The translations under genes were made by a program, and so were the position numbers. A stretch of DNA of 64,000 bases from JABWCE01 sp964617955 (lineage in GTDB: Bacteria; Bacteroidota; Bacteroidia; NS11-12g; UBA9320): assembly GCA_964617955.1 (NCBI GenBank), contig CAZTXB010000001.1, positions 124,001-188,000 on the forward strand, written 5' to 3'. The stretch's first letter is position 1. The number at the start of each line of letters is the position of its first letter. Of this stretch, positions 17,365 to 26,669 are shown piece by piece. The notes under the pieces are model-generated. The model was given only the letters and a program-made list of their open reading frames with translations, did no database searches and was not told the DNA's origin.

Positions 17365-20271
17365 TTAAAAGGCTTTGCCAACGGTGAGATAGGTATACTG
17401 ACCGAGTTTTCCTTCTTCCTTGTATCCAATGGCATGCTCTAATCCTACATCGTATCCGAACAACACTGAATTCATCCCAAGGCCCCAGCTCCAAAGCCAT
17501 GGATTTTTAGCAATATAGTTGGTGATGGTCATGCTTCCGGTTTCTATGATTTCTTTATTATCCGGATTTTCGATGCTAAATGGATTGTTGCCAAACCAGG
17601 CTAACCCAGCGTTAAAAAAAGATCGGAGAACCAGATACTTTAAAAAATTTTGATTAAAATTTTGTTGCGAAACGATCGGGTTTACAGGCATGGAAAGAAT
17701 CACCCTCCCCATGGCTATAGATGTTCCGGCTCTATAGTTATAGGGCAATCCGGCAAAGTCGGGCGTTGTAGAATACATCAATACCCGGTTAGTCTGATGC
17801 ACAGTGGCTGCGTCAAAAATTGGTCGCACCCAGTTTGAAATACCCCCTAATAAAAAAGCTGTTTTTTGTTTACCCAGGGAGCTTTGGGCATCGATTTTTG
17901 TTTCAAGGTGAAAGAGTCGCCAGAAAGATTGCTGATGATGTAAGCTCAAAAAAGCATTGGACATGACTCCATTTCTGCCAAGGGGCTTATACACATTCAC
18001 AGCCAATCGTCCCGACAGTTTTTGCGAGTACCTCAGGCCGCTTCTGTTGACGATTTGCATGACAAGGGATTGACCTGCAAAAGGTTGATGGATAGAAACA
18101 CGGGGGCGGTTTACATTTTCAATGCTTTCTGATAACGGCCATTGGAAATCGGTGCGGTAACCCAAGCGGGAATTCAACACAAAATTCGAATTTCCTGTTT
18201 TCTTGTAAAAGAGGTAAACCTCTCTTGAATTGTATCGCTCCTTTTCATTGTACAACTCTCTTTGGTAATTCGAATTAAAAGAGAACACACCAAAGGTTTG
18301 ATGCGGCGTGTTTATTCTAAACTGGAAGTCAAAATCCATTCCTTTTCCAACCAAAGGCTGTCGCAAATTCGCTGTGATATGATATTTCTTAGAGATATCC
18401 GAAAGTCCGCATCCGGCGATGAGATTTGAACCGTTATAAATACCCTGCACTTTAGGGAAAAAATAGGCGAACAATGGCGAATTGAATTGTCCATTGGTAT
18501 AAGCTAACCTTATAAATCCCGACTTAAATTCGATTCGATTCACGCTGTATTTTTTTATTTTTACGGGGAGTTTCTGATTAAGGGCTCTTTTCTCAGGTTC
18601 AACTCTTGGCCGCGGTTTTAAATTTTGATATTCAAATCCGGTTATAAAGTAATAGGATTGAAAGGCAGTTACGCTGGAATCCTTCCCTTTTTCCTCGGTC
18701 ACAGTTTCTATTTTTTGCTTAACAATTTCCGAACTTTTCGTTCTTTCAGTTGATGCTTCAGAGACTACTAAATAATTCAATTTTCCATACTTTAAGCCCT
18801 CCAAAACACTGTTGGTGTTTACGCTATAATCGTAATGAAGAATAGAGCGTTTATAATTGGTCACTTCATAGTTTTGAAGTGAATCCTCGGGATGAATAAT
18901 CATTCCAATATTTCTTGCACTTGTGGTTTGGATAAACGATAAAAACTGATCCTGATAAGGGCATAAATCATAAAATGCTTTCGGGTTTTGATAGATCGCC
19001 TTAGGGTCGCCTAACTTTTTTATTTTGTAGGTATTGTCCTCATAAATCGCATAAACCAGGTTGTGGTTCTTGTCAAAACAAAAGGCGGTTTCTTCCACCT
19101 TATTGCCGGTTAGTTCAGTGGATTGCCAGGTTTTATTTTCAAATACTAAATGATGGATATCGACCGTATAGTGCTTTTGGGCCAAAATAGCCAAATAGGA
19201 CTCAGGGTGCGGTTGTAACGATAAAATATAAGTGAATGGCAGGGTCATTTTATGGGATATACGCCCCTGCGTTACCGTGTACACTATGGATTGCAAGCCA
19301 TCGCTGTAGCTCAAATACACGCTTTCGCCAAGAACGGCAAATTGCCAAATTCCGGATTTGCTGTCGGTTTTGACTTTTGCAATCTGCTTCGAAACAGAGG
19401 TGCTTAAATCGAACTGCCAAACGGCGATAGAGTGATCCGACCTTAATAAGAAATCAATTTTTAAATCGTTGTCACTGAATTTCATATCCAGTATTTCAGA
19501 ACTTTTCAGATAGCCTGAAATGGCCTCGGGATCACCCGGCAAACGGGTTTCCATTTCCGATAAGTATTTGGCTTTTTCCAATTTGAACCAATCGGAAATG
19601 ACCCAATTCAAGCTCTTTCCCAGAACGAACTGAAAGGCATAGTCAGTCTTACCTGAAAGTTTGGTGTAAAACAGCAATTGTCTGAGTTTATGGACCCCAA
19701 ATGAATCGTTGATGTAATTGAAAACTGAATGGCCAAACTTTGCCAATTCAGCTGGCTCCGACAAATTTAGATTGAGTTTTAGTTTTCCTTCATAATAATC
19801 GGCCATCCAGGCAGTGGAAGTATTTTTGTTTCCCGATACGTATTTAGCCATTCCGGAGACATACCAATCGGGCACGTTAATTTCACGGTTGTTTTTTAAA
19901 CGCTCCCTGAGGGTATTTCCATAGAGCATGCCGTTGATTAAAATGGTGGCAAGCTTTTCCTTGAAATTGAGAATGAGTTCATTTTTGCTACCGCGGTAAC
20001 ATAAATAAATGGAAGAGTTGTCGAGAAAGATATAACCGTTTTTGCCATCCACAATAGCATCCTGGCGAACGTATTGTTCTGATAGAAAAACATCCAAGGG
20101 TTCAGTCAACCGCGTCCCTAAGAAATTTTCCATACTCTCTAAAGTGTTTTCAGCCTCTTCTATCAGTTCAGTAGCCAAGTCTTCTCCCCCAATTGAGTAG
20201 TACACTTTAAAATTAAAAGATTTAATGACATTCCTGTTTTGGCTTATTGATAACCAAGGCCATAAAAGCAT
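17365..20271 (-). CDS. Large exported propeller plus outer-membrane barrel protein
   Basis: At least 968 residues. The N-terminal ~230 residues resemble the peptidase-MA/gluzincin fold seen before WD40/PD40 proteins (VPDWYVSGMAKYVSG), but the catalytic HExxH is absent. Residues ~250-520 form a beta-propeller-like region. The rest is rich in amphipathic strands, with surface-antigen/barrel character and a terminal aromatic (VGKAF). It is probably an outer-membrane protein of unknown substrate. The start is odd: the first ATG (20271) cuts into a hydrophobic signal. The frame is open upstream to a stop, and an ATC at 20307 would complete a signal with a lysine before LLFACMLLWPW. Confidence 0.7.
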   Translation of the reverse strand: MLLWPWLSISQNRNVIKSFNFKVYYSIGGEDLATELIEEAENTLESMENFLGTRLTEPLDVFLSEQYVRQDAIVDGKNGYIFLDNSSIYLCYRGSKNELILNFKEKLATILINGMLYGNTLRERLKNNREINVPDWYVSGMAKYVSGNKNTSTAWMADYYEGKLKLNLNLSEPAELAKFGHSVFNYINDSFGVHKLRQLLFYTKLSGKTDYAFQFVLGKSLNWVISDWFKLEKAKYLSEMETRLPGDPEAISGYLKSSEILDMKFSDNDLKIDFLLRSDHSIAVWQFDLSTSVSKQIAKVKTDSKSGIWQFAVLGESVYLSYSDGLQSIVYTVTQGRISHKMTLPFTYILSLQPHPESYLAILAQKHYTVDIHHLVFENKTWQSTELTGNKVEETAFCFDKNHNLVYAIYEDNTYKIKKLGDPKAIYQNPKAFYDLCPYQDQFLSFIQTTSARNIGMIIHPEDSLQNYEVTNYKRSILHYDYSVNTNSVLEGLKYGKLNYLVVSEASTERTKSSEIVKQKIETVTEEKGKDSSVTAFQSYYFITGFEYQNLKPRPRVEPEKRALNQKLPVKIKKYSVNRIEFKSGFIRLAYTNGQFNSPLFAYFFPKVQGIYNGSNLIAGCGLSDISKKYHITANLRQPLVGKGMDFDFQFRINTPHQTFGVFSFNSNYQRELYNEKERYNSREVYLFYKKTGNSNFVLNSRLGYRTDFQWPLSESIENVNRPRVSIHQPFAGQSLVMQIVNRSGLRYSQKLSGRLAVNVYKPLGRNGVMSNAFLSLHHQQSFWRLFHLETKIDAQSSLGKQKTAFLLGGISNWVRPIFDAATVHQTNRVLMYSTTPDFAGLPYNYRAGTSIAMGRVILSMPVNPIVSQQNFNQNFLKYLVLRSFFNAGLAWFGNNPFSIENPDNKEIIETGSMTITNYIAKNPWLWSWGLGMNSVLFGYDVGLEHAIGYKEEGKLGQYTYLTVGKAF

Positions 20272-20346
20272 GCAAGCAAACAGTAGTATGGATTTAAAAG
20301 CTGTGATTTAACAAAATTAGGCAATAATCTTTCAATTGCTTTCAAC

Positions 20347-20354
20347 TAAATTTG
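20347..20354 (+). promoter_or_regulatory. -7 promoter box TAAATTTG for rocD
   Basis: TAnnTTTG match followed by C, four bases before the rocD ATG at 20359, implying a leaderless or nearly leaderless transcript. Confidence 0.5.
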
Positions 20355-20358
20355 CCAC

Positions 20359-21585
20359 ATGATGACCAAACAAATACACCGGGCCATAGATTTGGAAGAA
20401 AAATTTGGAGCACACAATTACCACCCTATTCCGGCGGTAATTGAAAAAGCTGAGGGCATTTATGTTTGGGACACCGAAGGTAAAAAGTATTTCGATTTTC
20501 TCGCCGCCTACAGTGCTGTAAACCAAGGCCATTGTCATCCGAAAATTATTAAGGCGCTCACCGATCAGGCCCAAAAATTAACTCTGACTTCAAGAGCTTT
20601 TCACAACCACATTCTGGGTGAATATGAGCAATTTATTACAGAATATTTTGGTTACGACAAAGTGTTACCAATGAATACAGGTGTTGAAGGGGGCGAAACC
20701 GCTCTAAAATTGTGCAGAAAATGGGCCTATGAAGTAAAAGGCGTACCGGCCAATCAGGCAAAAATATTATTTGTTGAAGGCAACTTTTGGGGGCGTACCC
20801 TCGCCGCAGTGTCTACCTCTACAGATCCGAACAGTTTTCAAAATTTCGGGCCTTTTATGCCGGGGTTTGAAGTGATTCCGTACAATGATATCCCTGCTTT
20901 GGAAAAAGCACTCGAAGATTCAAATGTAGCAGGGTTTATGCTTGAACCCATCCAAGGCGAGGCCGGGGTGGTGATTCCGGATTCCGGATATTTAGATAAG
21001 GTTTCAAAGCTGTGTAAATCGAAAAATGTTTTACTTATCGCCGATGAGGTTCAAACCGGTTTGGGCAGAACAGGAAAACTGCTGGCTTGCCATTACGAAA
21101 GGGTAAGACCCGATATATTGATACTCGGGAAGGCATTAGGAGGCGGCGTACTTCCGGTTTCTGCTGTTTTGTGCGATGATAAAATCATGATGACCATCAA
21201 ACCCGGACAGCATGGATCTACCTTTGGAGGTAACCCCTTAGCTTGCAAAGTGGCTATGGCTTCGCTGGAAGTTATCCGAGATGAAAGACTTGCCGAAAAT
21301 TCGTTCGAAATGGGACAAATATTAAGAGAGCAACTCAATAAAATAGATTCTCCAATCATTCAAACCATCAGAGGCAGAGGTCTCTTCAATGCCATGGTTA
21401 TTAAACCTTTCGGGGCGAATAAAACCGCTGTGGATGTGTGTTTGGCATTAATGGAAAACGGGCTGCTCGCCAAGCAAACGCATGAGCATATTGTACGCTT
21501 CTCTCCTCCCCTAACCATTAACAAACAGGAAATAATGGAAGCGTCCGCCATTATTAAACACACCATAGAGTCTTTGGAATTTTAG
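20359..21585 (+). CDS. rocD: Ornithine-oxo-acid aminotransferase
   Basis: A 408-residue PLP enzyme (class III aminotransferase) that converts ornithine and 2-oxoglutarate to glutamate-5-semialdehyde and glutamate. Lys258, in LGKALGGG, is the expected Schiff-base lysine, and ADEVQTGLGRTG holds the cofactor-binding Asp. The opening EEKFGAHNYHPIP and the NTGVEGGETALK segment are characteristic of ornithine aminotransferases. The length is normal. It stands alone with its own promoter; arginase (49112-50080) provides its substrate. It ends 14 bases from the convergent lipid kinase gene. Confidence 0.94.
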   Translation: MMTKQIHRAIDLEEKFGAHNYHPIPAVIEKAEGIYVWDTEGKKYFDFLAAYSAVNQGHCHPKIIKALTDQAQKLTLTSRAFHNHILGEYEQFITEYFGYDKVLPMNTGVEGGETALKLCRKWAYEVKGVPANQAKILFVEGNFWGRTLAAVSTSTDPNSFQNFGPFMPGFEVIPYNDIPALEKALEDSNVAGFMLEPIQGEAGVVIPDSGYLDKVSKLCKSKNVLLIADEVQTGLGRTGKLLACHYERVRPDILILGKALGGGVLPVSAVLCDDKIMMTIKPGQHGSTFGGNPLACKVAMASLEVIRDERLAENSFEMGQILREQLNKIDSPIIQTIRGRGLFNAMVIKPFGANKTAVDVCLALMENGLLAKQTHEHIVRFSPPLTINKQEIMEASAIIKHTIESLEF

Positions 21586-21599
21586 GACCTTTTTTTCGG

Positions 21600-22481
21600 C
21601 TAAGAAACGATGACTCTCAGAGACAAAGGGTTAATCTTGAACTCGAGTTCTTCCTTAAGCCATATGGGTTCGCCATCTAAATGCACAGCCCCCTCATGTT
21701 TTCGTTTAATGGTGAGCTGCTTAAATGGGATGTCTTTGTAAAATTTACTCTCGGCGATATCGCCGGTCAAGAACCGCCTGATCAAACCGGGAATAGCCAG
21801 CAATGGTGGTTTTTTGAGAAGACAGCATTGCAGTAAACCATCGTTGAGTTTTGCATCCGGGGCTATTTTAAACTCATTGCCCCACTGCGAACCATTGGCA
21901 ATGCTGATTAAAAATGCGGTTTCGGTCATGGTTTCTCCGTCTAAACACAATTCAAACACCTCCTCAGGATAGGTACGGGCTTCAATAAGTGAAACCTTTG
22001 CATAATTGGCCATGCCCCTGCCTTCGGTTTTTGAAAACCGGTGACTTACATGGGCATCGAAGCCTACACCTGAAATGTTAATGAAAAAATTTCCGTTACA
22101 CGTTCCGGTGTCAATATTTTGTATGTGACTGTTGAGCAATAGCAAGGTTTGTTCCTGAACGGTGCCTTTTATTCCTAAATGTCTTGCAAATCCATTTCCC
22201 GACCCAAAAGGAATGACTCCCAGCACCAAATCGGTATTGACTATTTCGGAAGCAACCTGATTAATGGTACCGTCGCCGCCAACGGCCACAAGGGTATCGT
22301 AACCCTTTGTGATGGCATCCTCTACCAAATCCTTCACCCTTACCTCTTTTTCCCACCAGCCAAATTCGTATTGGATCTGATGTTCGTTCATCACTTCCGA
22401 TATATGCTCGACTGCTGAGGCCTTAGAGCGACCACCAGAGATAGGATTAATAATAAAATAAAATCGCCTCTCGTTGTTCAT
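21600..22481 (-). CDS. Diacylglycerol kinase-family lipid kinase (YegS/DagK type)
   Basis: 293 residues. The opening FIINPISGG and the GGDGTINQVASEIV motif are the nucleotide-binding hallmarks of the DAGK catalytic domain; GVIPFGSGNGFARHLG is the following conserved loop. The C-terminal half is the beta-sandwich domain (LLQCCLLKKPP, VHLDGEP). It phosphorylates a lipid, diacylglycerol or a sphingoid base; Bacteroidota enzymes of this type may act on sphingolipids, and the specificity cannot be read here. It begins directly after the stop of the DUF4159 gene, so the two are co-transcribed. Confidence 0.88.
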   Translation of the reverse strand: MNNERRFYFIINPISGGRSKASAVEHISEVMNEHQIQYEFGWWEKEVRVKDLVEDAITKGYDTLVAVGGDGTINQVASEIVNTDLVLGVIPFGSGNGFARHLGIKGTVQEQTLLLLNSHIQNIDTGTCNGNFFINISGVGFDAHVSHRFSKTEGRGMANYAKVSLIEARTYPEEVFELCLDGETMTETAFLISIANGSQWGNEFKIAPDAKLNDGLLQCCLLKKPPLLAIPGLIRRFLTGDIAESKFYKDIPFKQLTIKRKHEGAVHLDGEPIWLKEELEFKINPLSLRVIVS

Positions 22482-23144
22482 TTAATTCGCAAAGACGTAT
22501 TGCAATATATTGGCGCCCATTTTCAAGGCCTGCTGTCTTTTCTCTTCGCTGTCGCCATGTATGCCAAAATCTTCCCAACCATTGCCTAAATCGCACTCAT
22601 AGGTGTATAGGCAAACCAACCGGCCTTCATACAAAAGCCCAAAGGCCTGAGGGGCTTTGCCGTCATGCTCATGAATTTTGGGAAGGCCTGATGTAAACTC
22701 ATATTTTTGATGAAATATGGGGTGATTAAAAGGCAATTCAACCAAATCGAGTTCGGGAAACACTTTTTTTAATTGTGGCCTCACATGGGGATCGAGCCCA
22801 TAATTGTCGTCGATATGCAAAAACCCACCCGCCATTAAATACTGTCGGAGATTGTCGGCTTCGTTGTCGTTGAGTAAAAAGGTTCCATGTCCGGTCATCC
22901 ACACGTAGGGATAATTAAAAATTTCCTTGCTCGAAGGCTCAATGGTATTCTCCCTTCCGTCAATAGTAGTGCCGAGATTTCTGTTGCAAAACGCAATTAA
23001 ATTGGGCAAGGCTGTTCTGGAGGCGTACCAATCTCCTCCACCCGCGTATTTAAGTCTGGCCAGGCGCAACGGGCCATCCTGTGAATGAGCGAAACCGGCT
23101 AATAAAACAGCGAGGAAAAATGCAGCGATGTGTTTGTATCTCAT
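22482..23144 (-). CDS. DUF4159 domain protein, exported
   Basis: 220 residues from the ATG at 23144; the TTG at 23153 adds three residues only and lies in a promoter-like stretch (CAACTTTG). The signal peptide ends FAHSQ. The remainder is a DUF4159 domain: RLKYAGGGDWYASR-type opening, YVWMTGHGTF, and GGFLHIDDNYG, as in periplasmic proteins often found beside MoxR/BatA-type genes. It resembles a glutamine-amidotransferase-like fold without an evident catalytic triad. It is followed with no gap by the lipid kinase gene. Function unknown. Confidence 0.82.
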   Translation of the reverse strand: MRYKHIAAFFLAVLLAGFAHSQDGPLRLARLKYAGGGDWYASRTALPNLIAFCNRNLGTTIDGRENTIEPSSKEIFNYPYVWMTGHGTFLLNDNEADNLRQYLMAGGFLHIDDNYGLDPHVRPQLKKVFPELDLVELPFNHPIFHQKYEFTSGLPKIHEHDGKAPQAFGLLYEGRLVCLYTYECDLGNGWEDFGIHGDSEEKRQQALKMGANILQYVFAN

Positions 23145-23301
23145 GCTTTGCAAAGTTGCGTTATTTTTTTGAAAAATTTTTAAAGTACTTATAGAAGTGG
23201 GGGTTAAGAATTCATTTTAAAACTGCCCTAGTATCTGTTGACTTTGATGACTTAGATTTAAAGTAAATGGTACATGGGGCTCACATTTTTTGCGATATCC
23301 T

Positions 23302-23309
23302 TATTTTTG
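23302..23309 (+). promoter_or_regulatory. -7 promoter box TATTTTTG
   Basis: TAnnTTTG match 16 bases before the GTG at 23326 (22 before ATG 23332) of the YdeI-like gene. Confidence 0.4.
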
Positions 23310-23325
23310 AATTTCAATTTAAGAA

Positions 23326-23904
23326 GTGCCCATGATAGAGTTGCCCCTTTTGTTTTTCCAGGAACAAGAATCCTTCAGAACCTGGATGTCAGAAAATTAC
23401 CATTCGACCACCGGTATCTGGCTTCGCATGTATAAGCTTAAATCCGGAGTTGAATCTTTAAGGTATGAGGAGGCGCTGGACGTTGCCCTTTGTTTTGGAT
23501 GGATCGATGGTCAAAATAAATCTTATGATGCCCTTTCCTTTATTCAAAAATTTACGCCAAGGCGCAAGGATAGCCTCTGGTCGAAACGCAATATTGAACA
23601 CATAGAACGGCTCAGCCGGGCGGGACTCTTGCACGCATCCGGTTTGGCAGAAGTGCAGCGGGCTAAAGACGATGGGCGCTGGGAGCGTGCCTATGACTCC
23701 ATGTCAACCATGACCGTGCCTGACTTTTTTTTAGCTGAATTGGCTAAAAACAAGGAGGCCGAATTGTTCTTTAACACCCTGAATAAAACCAATATTTTCG
23801 CTATCGTTTGGCGGCTCCAAACAGCAAAGAATCCGATCATTTTAGATAAAAGAATGAACCTGATTCTTTCGAAATTGGAAAGGAAAGAAAAATTTCATCC
23901 CTAG
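23326..23904 (+). CDS. YdeI/OmpD-associated family protein
   Basis: 192 residues, cytosolic. It shows the family pattern YEEALDVALCFGWIDGQ, then FTPRRKDSLWSKRN and GRWERAYD. Members are annotated as bacteriocin-protection or OmpD-associated proteins, but the biochemical role is unclear. Start options are GTG 23326 or ATG 23332; they differ by two residues. It stands alone between the DUF4159 gene (divergent) and the SRPBCC gene. Confidence 0.85.
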   Translation: MPMIELPLLFFQEQESFRTWMSENYHSTTGIWLRMYKLKSGVESLRYEEALDVALCFGWIDGQNKSYDALSFIQKFTPRRKDSLWSKRNIEHIERLSRAGLLHASGLAEVQRAKDDGRWERAYDSMSTMTVPDFFLAELAKNKEAELFFNTLNKTNIFAIVWRLQTAKNPIILDKRMNLILSKLERKEKFHP

Positions 23905-24014
23905 AAGACCCCTGTTTATTAGAAGCGGTCATGCAGAAGCTGTAACATTTGTTTGTACGAAATACAAAAAAATCTATATTCGCCTCTGATTTTCAATCTA
24001 TAATAAAGGTAATT

Positions 24015-24476
24015 ATGAGCATTCTCCAAGCCAGAAACGAAAAGATGATAGCCGCCCCGGTACAAAAGGTGTGGTCGATTATAACCGATATATCCCTGTT
24101 GCCCAAAATTAATCCCGGAGTGATGAGTGCCTCCGGAAGAATGGATTTGGAAGGAGCCACCAGAACATGCGAAATGAACAACAATGGCCGAACAGGAAGT
24201 ATGACCGAGAAATTGGTTGAATTGGTCCCCCAAAAAAGCACAGTATGGAGTATTGAACACGACACCATGGGTATGAAAAAAATGATTCACGACTCCAGGT
24301 TCTGTTTTTACCTTGAAGCCATAGATGAAAATCAAACGAAGATTACAAATGAGTCGTATTATACCCCTGCGAATTTTCTTATAAAATTGATGAATTCACT
24401 GATGATGAAGAAAAAGATGGGTCAAATCCAGGATCAAATTTTGACCAACATCAAAAATATTGCAGAAAGCAATTAA
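24015..24476 (+). CDS. SRPBCC (START-like) family protein
   Basis: 153 residues from ATG 24015, where the usual first strand of the fold begins (SILQARNEKMIAAPVQKVW). The frame is open back to 23949, but those 22 residues match no family opening. The helix-grip fold pattern W-ITDISLLPKINPGV and the C-terminal long helix (KMGQIQDQILTNIKNI) place it in the polyketide-cyclase/dehydrase group of ligand-binding proteins. No ligand can be named. Confidence 0.8.
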   Translation: MSILQARNEKMIAAPVQKVWSIITDISLLPKINPGVMSASGRMDLEGATRTCEMNNNGRTGSMTEKLVELVPQKSTVWSIEHDTMGMKKMIHDSRFCFYLEAIDENQTKITNESYYTPANFLIKLMNSLMMKKKMGQIQDQILTNIKNIAESN

Positions 24477-24554
24477 ACCTGCTGTTTATTTCTTGTTTTA
24501 TCCACGCATCCCTTAACTGCGCTCTCAATTCTATTAACTGAAGCAACCCGCAAT

Positions 24555-25229
24555 ATGATGGCCCCTATCGACAAATTAAAAGAAGCCGAAACCTTTGCCA
24601 CCCAATTGTTTGAAGCTATTGAGTTAAGAAAATTAATCCGTGCAGGAAAATCAGAAAAAGAGCTGAACCAAGAGATTTATGATCTCGCATATGAAATGTT
24701 TGGGATTAAAAAGTATTGGCATAAGCGCATAGTAAGAGCAGGAATCAATACCTTAAGCCCCTATGACGACAATCCGCCTAACCTGGTTTTGCAGGAAGAT
24801 GATATTTTATTTCTTGACTTTGGACCGGTTTTCGAGGATTGGGAGGCAGATTTCGGCCGCACCTTTGTTATTGGAAACGACGCGTCTAAACACAAACTCA
24901 AATTGGATATTGAGAAGGCGTGGTATGAAGTGCGAGATTGGTTTGTAAAGCAAAACTCCTTAACAGGCTCGGAATTTTACAGTCATATCCTTTCGGTGAC
25001 AAAGAAATTTGGTTACGATTATGGGGGTCAGCTGGCCGGCCATTTGATAGGGCATTTTCCACATGAAAAACTGGAGCCTAAAAATTATGGATTGTATGTG
25101 CATCCTGAGAACCCAAACGATATGTTTTTGCCTGATAAAGAAGGAAATAAGAGACATTGGATTTTGGAAATTCACTTTGTAGACCGAAAAAAGCAGATCG
25201 GCGGCTTTTTTGAGCAGCTGCTTATATGA
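24555..25229 (+). CDS. M24-family metallopeptidase-like protein
   Basis: 224 residues with the pita-bread fold of aminopeptidase P / methionine aminopeptidase. Candidate metal ligands are visible in order: LFLDFGPVF (first Asp), EADFGRTF (second Asp), LAGHLIGHFPHE (His) and ILEIHF (Glu). The length is short and there is no N-terminal creatinase domain, as in stand-alone members. It may be a dipeptidase or a catalytically altered relative; the second carboxylate of the usual E-x-E end is not obvious. Starts ATG 24555 or 24558. Confidence 0.75.
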   Translation: MMAPIDKLKEAETFATQLFEAIELRKLIRAGKSEKELNQEIYDLAYEMFGIKKYWHKRIVRAGINTLSPYDDNPPNLVLQEDDILFLDFGPVFEDWEADFGRTFVIGNDASKHKLKLDIEKAWYEVRDWFVKQNSLTGSEFYSHILSVTKKFGYDYGGQLAGHLIGHFPHEKLEPKNYGLYVHPENPNDMFLPDKEGNKRHWILEIHFVDRKKQIGGFFEQLLI

Positions 25230-25270
25230 ATCGGATTGTTTTCTGCGTTCATTAACAAATCTTATTGCTC

Positions 25271-26125
25271 ATGAAATTTCAATCTTTATTTTTGATTGCA
25301 GCAGCTTTGCTCTGCCTAAACGCCTGCGCACAGTCTGAAAAAGAGGTAGACACCGGCAATTCGCATGTTTCAGAAAATTCTGTGCTCAACCCAGAGGGTA
25401 AAACCATCCAATCGCGATTCAACCCTCCCCCGGGATATTCCCGAAAAGCTTCTGACTCCAATTCCTTTGCGCATTTCCTTCGTCATTTGCCTTTAAAAAA
25501 ACAAGGAAGCAAGGTTAAGTACTACAATGGCGAATTAAAAACTGAAGAGGTTTATGAGGCTGTAGTGGATATGGAAATTTCAAAAAAAGATTTGCAGCAA
25601 TGTGCCGATGCAGTAATGCGTTTAAGGGCTGAGTATTTTTTTTCAATTAAGGATTACCATGCTATTTCTTTTAATTTAACCAATGGTTTTCGAATGGATT
25701 ATATAACCTGGAGCAAAGGCAATAGAGTTTTGGTAAAAGGAAATGAAACCCAATGGAAAAAATTGAAGGAACCCTCTCACAGTTATGCAACTTTTAGAGA
25801 ATATCTTGATTTTGTTTTTACCTATGCGGGAACACTTTCACTCTCAAAATCGCTTCATCCGATAAAGATGAGTCAAATGAACATCGGCGATGTGTTCATT
25901 TATGGAGGTTCTCCCGGTCATGCGGTAATGGTGATAGATATGGCTGAAAACGACAAAGGCGAAAAAGTTTTTATGCTTGCTCAAAGTTATATGCCGGCTC
26001 AGGAAACACAAATCCTGAAAAATTTAAATGACGCTTCCCTGAGTCCCTGGTATACCTTAGATCACAAATCCAAGCTTTATACCCCTCAGTGGACCTTCGA
26101 TATTGAACAGCTTAAAACCTGGTAA
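25271..26125 (+). CDS. DUF4846 lipoprotein
   Basis: 284 residues from ATG 25271; the TTG two codons upstream is less likely. The signal ends in a lipobox (LCLNAC|AQ). The body matches the DUF4846 pattern: GYSRKASDSNSFAHFLRHLPL, YNGELK, LRAEYFFS, then GDVFIYGGSPGHAVMVIDMA near residue 200. The last segment has a Cys-free NlpC-like layout with an exposed His, but no catalytic Cys is seen. Periplasmic, function unknown. It is followed by the mobile element. Confidence 0.8.
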   Translation: MKFQSLFLIAAALLCLNACAQSEKEVDTGNSHVSENSVLNPEGKTIQSRFNPPPGYSRKASDSNSFAHFLRHLPLKKQGSKVKYYNGELKTEEVYEAVVDMEISKKDLQQCADAVMRLRAEYFFSIKDYHAISFNLTNGFRMDYITWSKGNRVLVKGNETQWKKLKEPSHSYATFREYLDFVFTYAGTLSLSKSLHPIKMSQMNIGDVFIYGGSPGHAVMVIDMAENDKGEKVFMLAQSYMPAQETQILKNLNDASLSPWYTLDHKSKLYTPQWTFDIEQLKTW

Positions 26126-26191
26126 GGGGAATTGGCTTGATTTTCAGACTTGAGTAGATGTGATATTCCATAAAATTAACTTACTAAGTTA

Positions 26192-26426
26192 GGGCCTGCT
26201 GAAAAACACGCAAAAACGTGTTGTTATTATAGTTTGATACATTTTTATTCATATTGATGCAAAGTATTACACGAAATAGCTCAAAATTCCTTGCATCTAA
26301 AATTTCAAATCCGCGTTAGTTCATTGTACGTCCCTTACTTCGTCGGCTTCGGCTCGAGGTACGGCAAAGTACATCTTCGCCTTGCCTCCTTGTAATGAAC
26401 GCACACTGAACTTTTTCAGCAGGCCC
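26192..26426. mobile_element. MITE-like element, 235 bp, with 15-bp inverted ends and 7-bp target duplication
   Basis: The ends are perfect inverted repeats, GGGCCTGCTGAAAAA at 26192-26206 and its complement at 26412-26426. They are bounded by the direct repeat TAAGTTA at 26185-26191 and 26427-26433, the footprint of transposition. The interior has no long reading frame and is locally richer in G+C, with an inner GTTCATT/AATGAAC pair. The end sequence is like that of IS1182/IS5-type transposons, so it was probably mobilised by a transposase encoded elsewhere. It fills most of the 448-base gap 26126-26573; from 26434 to the next gene there is only A+T-rich, promoter-like sequence. Confidence 0.8.
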
Positions 26427-26669
26427 TAAGTTAAGTTTTTGGCAAACTATTCTTTTGACCAAGGCGATACGGTGTTTCATAGCAATATGATTGCAGAAAA
26501 TTTAAGGGAAAAGACTTGCTTTTAATTAATTCAATTATGTTAATTTTACCGTAATTAAATTAAAAATAAACCAATGTTCTCAAAATTTATGATTATTCTT
26601 CAAAAAAAGAAAAGCTTACACTCAGAATTTCCAACATCCATTCATAAAAACAGTGAGTTTCATTCCATC

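Noticed and set aside
17365..20271. An active metalloprotease N-terminal domain
   Set aside because: The region resembles peptidase-MA folds, but no HExxH or other zinc motif is present.
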